Of a stretch of 64,000 nt of DNA, positions 57,700 through 64,000 are shown piece after piece. The stretch's first letter is position 1. Each line of letters starts with the position of its first letter. Origin of the DNA: Dryomyza anilis (lineage: Eukaryota; Arthropoda; Insecta; Diptera; Dryomyzidae); the NCBI GenBank assembly GCA_951804985.1, contig OX638131.1, positions 5,990,630-6,054,629 on the forward strand. Reading direction: 5' to 3'. The translations under genes were made by a program, and so were the position numbers. The notes below the pieces were generated by a model. The model saw nothing but the letters and a program-made list of their open reading frames with translations, made no database searches and had not been told where the DNA came from.

Positions 57700-58830
57700 T
57701 TGCTTTACATAATTAAAAATTAAATTTTTTACTTAAAATTTCAATTTTTCACTAAAAATTCAATTTTTCATTAAAAATTCAAATTTTCATTAAAAATTCA
57801 AATTTACACTAAAAATTTAATTTTTTACTTAAAATTTCAATTTTTCACTAAAAATTCAATTTTTCACTAAAAATTCAATTTTTCACTAAAAATTCTATTT
57901 TTTACTAAAAATTCAATTTTTCACTAAAAATTCAATTTTTCACTAAAAATTCAATTTTTCACTAAAAATTCAATTTTTCACTAAAAATTCAATTTTTCAC
58001 TAAAAATTCAAATTTTCACTAAAAATTCAATTTTTCACTAAAAATTCAATTTTTCACTAAAAATTCAATTTTTCACTAAAAATTCAATTTTTCACTAAAA
58101 ATTCAATTTTTCACTAAAAATTCAATTTTTCACTAAAAATTCAATTTTTCACTAAAAATTCAATTTTTCACTAAAAATTCAATTTTTCACTAAAAATTCA
58201 ATTTTTCACTAAAAATTCAATTTTTCACTAAAAATTCAATTTTTCACTAAAAATTCAATTTTTCACTAAAAATTCAATTTTTCACTAAAAATTCAATTTT
58301 TCACTAAAAATTCATTTTTTCACTAAAAATTCAATTTTTCACTAAAAATTCAATTTTTCACTAAAAATTCAATTTTTCACTAAAAATTAAAATTTTCACT
58401 AAAAATTCAAATTTTCATTAAAAATTAAAATTTTTTCTAAAAATTAAAATTCTCACTAAAAATTCAAATTTTCATTAAAAATTCAAATTTTCACTAAAAA
58501 TTAATTTTTTCACTAAAAAATCACTTTTTCACTAAAAATTCAAATTTTCACTAAAAATTCAAATTTTCATAAAAAATTCAAATTTTCATTAAAAATTCAA
58601 ATTTTCACTAAAAATTCAAATTTTCACTAAAAATTAAATTTTTCACTATAAAAATCACTTTTCACTAATAATTCAAATTTTCACTAAAAATTCAATTTTT
58701 CACTTAAAATTCAATTTTTCACTAAAAAATTTATTTTTCACTAAAAAAAAAATTAAATTTTTACTGAAAATTCAATTTTTTATTAAAAAAATTTAATTTA
58801 TCACTAAAAGTTAGATTTTTCATTATAAAT
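57700..58830 (+). repeat. 19-bp minisatellite, locus 4, longest and most homogeneous
   Basis: About 58 copies of TTCAATTTTTCACTAAAAA. Positions 57900-58380 are almost uniform and both ends are degenerate, the pattern expected of ongoing homogenisation at the centre. Confidence 0.95.
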
Positions 58831-59556
58831 AAAAAATTGTAAAACTCAAATTTAAAATATAATTTTGCCAAAACGTTGCACATAATTTGTGTCGTAACAA
58901 ATTTCATAAATTTTCCAACAATAAAATGAAAGTAAAATATAAACACAAAAATATTAAAAAATTCCCCAAACACAGACAGTGAAGTCAGTCAGCCAGTCAA
59001 CTTGTTTTCAATCTGCATGCAAATTGAAACAAAACAATTTTTATTTGAACATTTTTATTGCCTTGAATTCCGCAGAATAAAACACATCCTAAAATGATGC
59101 CGAAATCCTTGCATTTTGCAATCACGTACTTCCTGGATACAGCTACATAATACAAAACGTAACACAGTACGACACAGCACAGATTTAACTGCGTTGTGCT
59201 GTACGCAAAACGTAAAAAGGATTTCTTTTCAAATTTACAACATAAAGTCGAATTGAAATGGAATTTGTGGTGGTTAGTTGTAATTTCGACGCAAATATGT
59301 TTTTGGGTTATAATAATGTGGGAACTTTAATGCTTTAATGCAGTGCGACTCAAATAGGCAACTGAGTTGTTTTGAAATTTATATAAAATACAGTACAATT
59401 AATAGTATTTTCACATTCATTATTTATTAATAGAATAATTGTGCATACAAATTGCAAATACTATTGAACAATGTATTTCGATTTAAAATATATGAATATT
59501 CTACGATTAAATCAAAAATACCATTGAATTTATATTATTTTTACCGTTTCTTATAA
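58831..59556. other. AT-rich spacer
   Basis: CAGTCAGTCAGCCAGTCA-like words near 58977. No gene is seen. Confidence 0.45.
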
Positions 59557-60272
59557 TATGTACTATTGAGTCAATAGTATGTACTATTGAGTCAATAGTA
59601 TGTACTATTGAGTCAATAGTATGTACTATTGAGTCAACAGTATGTACTATTGAGTCAATAGTATGTACTATTGAGTCAATAGTATGTACTATTGAGTGAA
59701 TAGTATGTACTATTGAGTCAATAGTATGTACTTTTGAGTCAATAGTATGTACTATTGAGTCAATACTATACTATACTACTATGTAATATTGAGTCAATAG
59801 TATGTACTATTGAGTCAATAGTATGTACTATTGAGTCTATACTATTGAGTCAATAATATGTACTTTTGAGTCAATAGTATGTACTATTGAGTCAATAGTA
59901 TGTACTATTGAGTCAATAGTATGTACTATTGAGTCAATATTATGTACTATTGCGTCTATACTATTAAGTCAATAATATGTACTTTTGAGTCAATAGTATG
60001 TACTATTGAGTCAATAGTATGTACTATTGAGTCAATAGTATGTACTATTGAGTCAATAGTATGTACTATTGAGTCAATAGTATGTACTATTGAGTCAATA
60101 GTATGTATTATTGAGTCAATAGTATGCACTATTGAGTCAATAGTATGCACTATTGAGTCAATAGTATGAACTATTGATTCAATAGTATATACTATTGAGT
60201 CAATAGTATGTACTATTGAGTCAATAGTATGTACTATTGATTCAATAGTATATACTATTGAGTCAGTAGTAT
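59557..60272. repeat. 21-bp minisatellite with an AP-1 site in each unit
   Basis: About 34 units of TACTATTGAGTCAATAG plus TATG. Each core is a near-palindrome, CTATTGA-G-TCAATAG, and I count 28 perfect TGAGTCA heptamers. Because 21 is a multiple of three, both strands stay open in some frames, which creates spurious 64-75 codon frames. Confidence 0.95.
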
Positions 60273-62455
60273 TTACTGATACTATTATCTAGAGCTGCTC
60301 TGAAATATTTGGGAAACACTGACAACAATATTAATAAAGCACACGTAAAAGACTCGTAGAGTTGAGTGTAAAAATTCAATTTGAATAGTATAAATGAATG
60401 GAAGACAGTTGAAAAGTTGAGCAGAGTAGCAGCATCAGCAACAACAAAAATAAATGTAAATAAATTTTCGTTTTCATTTGAAATGAATTTTCGTTGCAGA
60501 CACAAATTATAAATGCAACAATATACAACAGCAATAACACCAACAACATAGACAACTACACAATGCCATGCATCATGTTGCTCGTAAATATTTTCATTAT
60601 TTACTTTGCTAATGAATTTTAATGCAAGTTCGCTGCATGTTGTTTGCATGTCATGAAGTTGCTACTGCTGCTACCCCCTATTGCTGTTGCTGCTCTTGAT
60701 CCTGCTGCTCTTGGTCTGGTTGCTCCTGCTCTTGCTGTTTCGGTTGCTCCTCCTATGTTGGTGCTTACTGATGAACTACAGCTCGCAGTTGTGCTCACAG
60801 AATGTCAAATATTTCGCGCTGATAAGTTTATGAATTTTCTTCCACCGCGAAGCATTAAAATAATGAGTTGCCTCTCAAAAAAAATACCGTCGTAACTTTT
60901 ATAAAAATTAAATCCAACTTTTTTGTACATAAAGTTAAAAAAAAACTAGTCCCACTGTGATTATTGTGGCAAAAATATAAAAACTTCTGCATCGACTTGA
61001 AGGCCACATACTTTGTAAAATATCTGTGCAAAAAAAGGGGCAAAATATTTTCGCTGACAATCGTAAAACCCCCGCGATATATTCATGTGAAATGTCGACA
61101 ACCTGCAAAAGCCATTAAATTATTTTGCTGCTTCTTTTTTTAGATTGTTGTGCTGCTACTGCTGCTCATGTAAAAGTGTACAACATCTGCGTTCTACACC
61201 TTTTAAGAACCTTGGCAGTTCGATTTTTTTTTATTACTTTTTCTTCCAGTTTCAATAATTTTTATATTTTTTGCATATGTTTGGCAAATTATTAATAAGT
61301 AACAGACAGTCAGTCAGTCAGGACATCTACTCTCATGTGCAGCAGACGGTGAAGGAAATATTTTTATTTTTTAAGATTAGAACCTATTGTTGAAGTCACG
61401 TTATGGAGTTGTTTGTCGTAAAACTCTGTTGCCCATGGGAGCAGTTGGTTTTTGTGTCATATTTGGGTTTTTCTTGGAAAATATTCTCTATTGCTTCGAG
61501 AAATTTGCTAAGTACCTACATTAAAATAAGAATTATATTTAATTTGCTAAAAGCTGTGTTAAAAAAGGGTCTAAATAGAATTTCTACGAAATCGTACAAT
61601 AAACAAAATTTGGGTTTTAAAAAAAAAAAAATTAACAGCGCGTAAACAAACATAAAAGATCTAACGGGTATTGACAACTTTTTGGTTATTTTAAATTATT
61701 TTCTGTAATTAATATAAAAAATAAATAAAAAATTAATATAAAAAATTTAACACAATACACAAAATAAAAAAAAAATCTATTTAAAAAATAGCATGTTCTG
61801 ATGATAGCTTTACAAAGGCTTCCTGGATTCAAGTACTGTTTGTCTCCCGACAATAACCCAACTCGAAAGTATACGAAGAAAATGTTCGGGTACTGAATAG
61901 TGTTACCTCCATTGAAATCAGTTACAGAATTAACACGGGGGTAAATTACAAAATAAATTAGATTAAAAAATATCATGATGCCAAACTATAGTTTTTTGTA
62001 ACATTGGATCCTATTATTGCAGCAATCCTAATAATTTTCTAAAATAACAAAATCTTCGAAATCACTGTCATAAGAAAACATAAAGATTAAAATCACTGAA
62101 ACTCAAAACTAAGATTACTTGTTCACCAAAGCTGTCTGGTAATGAGTATGATCGATCTAAAATGTAACCTATAATTCGTTCACTTTTGTAAATATACCTG
62201 ATATCGTCATTGTCATGCCAAAGGGGTGAATGTGCATTTTTAAAAATGTTGGAAAATTAAATTTTAAAGTTTGAAGTGCTTTAAAAATTATCAAAATTTA
62301 TAGATTTTTCATTTTTTTCTGTCATTTTGGTTTGTTTGTCAATTATTATAACGTATATAAAATATCTTTAGATTTGGACAATCTACTGAATTATAAATAC
62401 GGATTTTGTGAGGCTATATCCTGATCAAAACGCAAATATTTTTGGTTTTTATGTT
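60273..62455. other. Unique island, then AT-rich DNA
   Basis: 60290-61200 is transposon-free with CAGCAACA and TGCTGCTG runs. A plus frame at 60644-60895 is a triplet-repeat by-product. 61200-62455 is AT-rich with nothing recognised. Confidence 0.4.
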
Positions 62456-64000
62456 ATAACTTTTTATTAGCGCAAGATAAAATAGTAGTGTAAAGGCATT
62501 TATTATTTGGTTTTATGCACCTATAGATCTGCATCATTAATCGAAAATATTTTGCCAAACATTAATTTGCCATTTGTTATTTGCAGGAAATTTTTTTTTG
62601 TCAAAATATTTTTAAATAATGATGCCAATCGATAGGTGCTTTAAAAACAAACAATTAATACCCTTACACCACTAGTTTATCTTACACAAATAAAAAATTA
62701 TAGCAAAAAACAAAGAATTTGGAAAATTTTAAAATTTTGTCATGCAAAAGGGCGAATCTTTTCGTTTTTTCGCCATAACTTTTTATTGGTATAAGATAAA
62801 ATAGTAGTGTAAAGGCATTTATTATTTGTTTGCAAAGCACCTATAGATCTGCATCATTAATTAAAAATATTTTGCCAAACATTAATTTGCCATTTGTTAT
62901 TTGCATGAAAAAATGTTTGGCAGAATACTTTTAAATAATGATGCCAATCGAAAGGTGCTTTAAAAACAAACAATTCATACCCTTACGCCTTTTTTTTTAT
63001 CTTGCACCAATAAAAAATTAAAGCAAAAAACAAAGAAATTGGAAAAATTGAAAATTTTGTTATGCCAAAAGAGCGAATCTTTTCGTTTTTTCGCCATAAC
63101 TTTTTATTGGTATAAGATAAAATAGTAGTGTAAAGGCATTTATTATTTTTTTTCAAAGCACCTATCGATCTGCTTCAATAATTAAAAATATTTTGGCAAA
63201 CATTAATTTGTCATTTGCTATTTGCATGAAAAAAATGTTTGGCAGTATATTTTTAAATAATGATGCCAATCGATAAGTGCTTTAAAAACAAACAATTAAT
63301 AGCCTTACACCACTATTTTATCTTGCACCAATAAAAAATGTAGCCGCGGTAGCTCAGTGGTTAGTGCGTTGGACTGCGAGCCGAAAGGTCCCCGGTTCAA
63401 GCCTGGACTGGGGCTAACAACATCTTTTCATAGAAACATTTTTCTATACCGCGCTACCTCTCGTCAGTAAATGGCAAACCTACGAGAGTAAAACCATTGC
63501 CTATGAAAAAGCTCTCACCCGCCGTTCGGATTCGGCAATAAACTGTAGGTCCCACCACTTTGAGTACAAATATAACACGCACAGCTCAAAATGGTGAGAG
63601 AGCTCGGCCGAAGTTCTATACAGAACTGTAGCGCCAAACTATTATAATAAAAAATTATAGCAAAAAACAAAGAAATTGGAAAAATTGAAAATTTTGTTAT
63701 GCCAAAAGGGCGAATCTTTCCGTTTTTTGCTATAACTCTTTAATGGTACAAGATAAAATAGTGATGTAAAGACAATTAATATTTGTTTTTAAAGCACCTA
63801 TCGACCTGCATCATTATAAATATTTTGCCAAACAAAAATTCTTGCAACTAACAAATGGCAAATTGATGTTTGGCAAAATATTTTTAATTAATGATGCAGA
63901 TCGATAGGTGCTTTGAAAGCAAATAATAAATGCCTTTACACGACTATTTTATCTTATACCAATAAAAAGTTATGGCGAAAAAACAAAAAGATTCGCCCTT
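62456..64000. repeat. 320-bp tandem array of palindromic units, running off the window
   Basis: The block ATAACTTTTTATTGGTATAA with AGATAAAATAGTAGTGTAAA starts at 62456, 62775, 63096 and 63732. Spacings are 319, 321 and, after removing the inserted SINE and its duplication, 320 bp. Each unit is itself a foldback: AAAGCACCTATAGATCTGCA and ATATTTTGCCAAACA on the left are mirrored on the right, with a spacer of about 25-40 bp. Confidence 0.92.
63340..63645 (+). mobile_element. tRNA-derived SINE, copy D, with 10-bp target duplication
   Basis: The tRNA-like head at 63343-63415 has A box TAGCTCAGTGG and B box GGTTCAAGCC. The body includes ATGGCAAACCTACGAGAGTA, CGGATTCGGCAATAAACTGT and AAGTTCTATACAGAACTGTA, followed by an ATTATAATAA-type tail. 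AATAAAAAAT flanks both sides (63330-63339 and 63646-63655). It interrupts one unit of the 320-bp array without losing array sequence. Confidence 0.95.

Noticed and set aside
57700..58830. CRISPR-like regular array
   Set aside because: The repeats are head to tail with no unique spacers, in a eukaryotic genome. It is a minisatellite.
59942..60169. 75- and 64-codon frames open on both strands with a heptapeptide repeat
   Set aside because: They are produced by the 21-bp minisatellite, whose period is a multiple of three. There is no start context or unique sequence.
63343..63415. A functional tRNA gene (anticodon GCG)
   Set aside because: The same 73 nt are joined to an identical body at 14.8 kb with target duplications, so it is a SINE head. 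GCG is also not a usual eukaryotic tRNA-Arg anticodon, and stem mismatches exist.

Overview
The window looks like non-coding DNA of a large, AT-rich insect genome, most likely a higher fly (Diptera, Brachycera). A tephritid-like host fits the DD41D 'rosa'-type mariner copy, the CAA/CAG-rich islands and the Drosophila-style start context, but the species cannot be fixed from the sequence. There are no bacterial genes, operons, CRISPR arrays or riboswitches.

Only one host coding segment is convincing: a first coding exon at 28017-29474 (+). It encodes a signal peptide followed by a Gln/His-rich and acidic, low-complexity extracellular region, and ends at a GTAAGT donor. No later exon is recognisable in the remaining 34 kb, so the gene probably has a very long first intron. 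Two upstream islands, 16.28-16.65 kb and 26.95-27.78 kb, each carry 11 copies of AGATAC/GTATCT and are candidate promoters, leaders or enhancers of this gene.

Most of the rest is repeats. I distinguish: (1) a tRNA-derived SINE (14.8, 22.7, 22.9, 55.3 and 63.3 kb), two copies of which are nearly identical and have perfect target-site duplications; (2) a family of palindromic MITE-like elements built on TTCATCATATTGATGAA and ending in CACAGAAA/TTTCTGTG (family M1, ten or more copies); (3) a second MITE family with ACACACAGAA ends (M2, 33.7-35.9 kb and 7.7 kb); (4) a deleted DD41D mariner at 13.47-14.36 kb; (5) two 5'-truncated non-LTR retrotransposon fragments (2.05-3.8 and 30.98-31.84 kb); (6) a non-autonomous Helitron with an internal 15-bp minisatellite (51.885-52.282 kb); (7) one 19-bp minisatellite family at four loci, in both orientations; (8) a 21-bp minisatellite holding 28 perfect AP-1 sites (59.56-60.27 kb); and (9) several tandem arrays with 150-490 bp periods, including a 320-bp palindromic array at the right edge that was cut precisely by a SINE.

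Layout: 0-10 kb repeats with a unique island at 5.3-6.9 kb; 10.4-11.7 kb unique; 11.7-15.7 kb AT-rich with mariner and SINE; 15.7-17.0 kb candidate regulatory island; 17-24 kb satellite-like DNA and SINEs; 24-29.8 kb upstream region and coding exon between oppositely oriented 19-bp arrays; 30-45.8 kb mostly transposons; islands at 37.5-38.3, 40.2-41.7, 45.9-47.3, 50.1-51.4, 56-57.5 and 60.3-61.2 kb separate the remaining repeats. Several nested insertions give relative ages.
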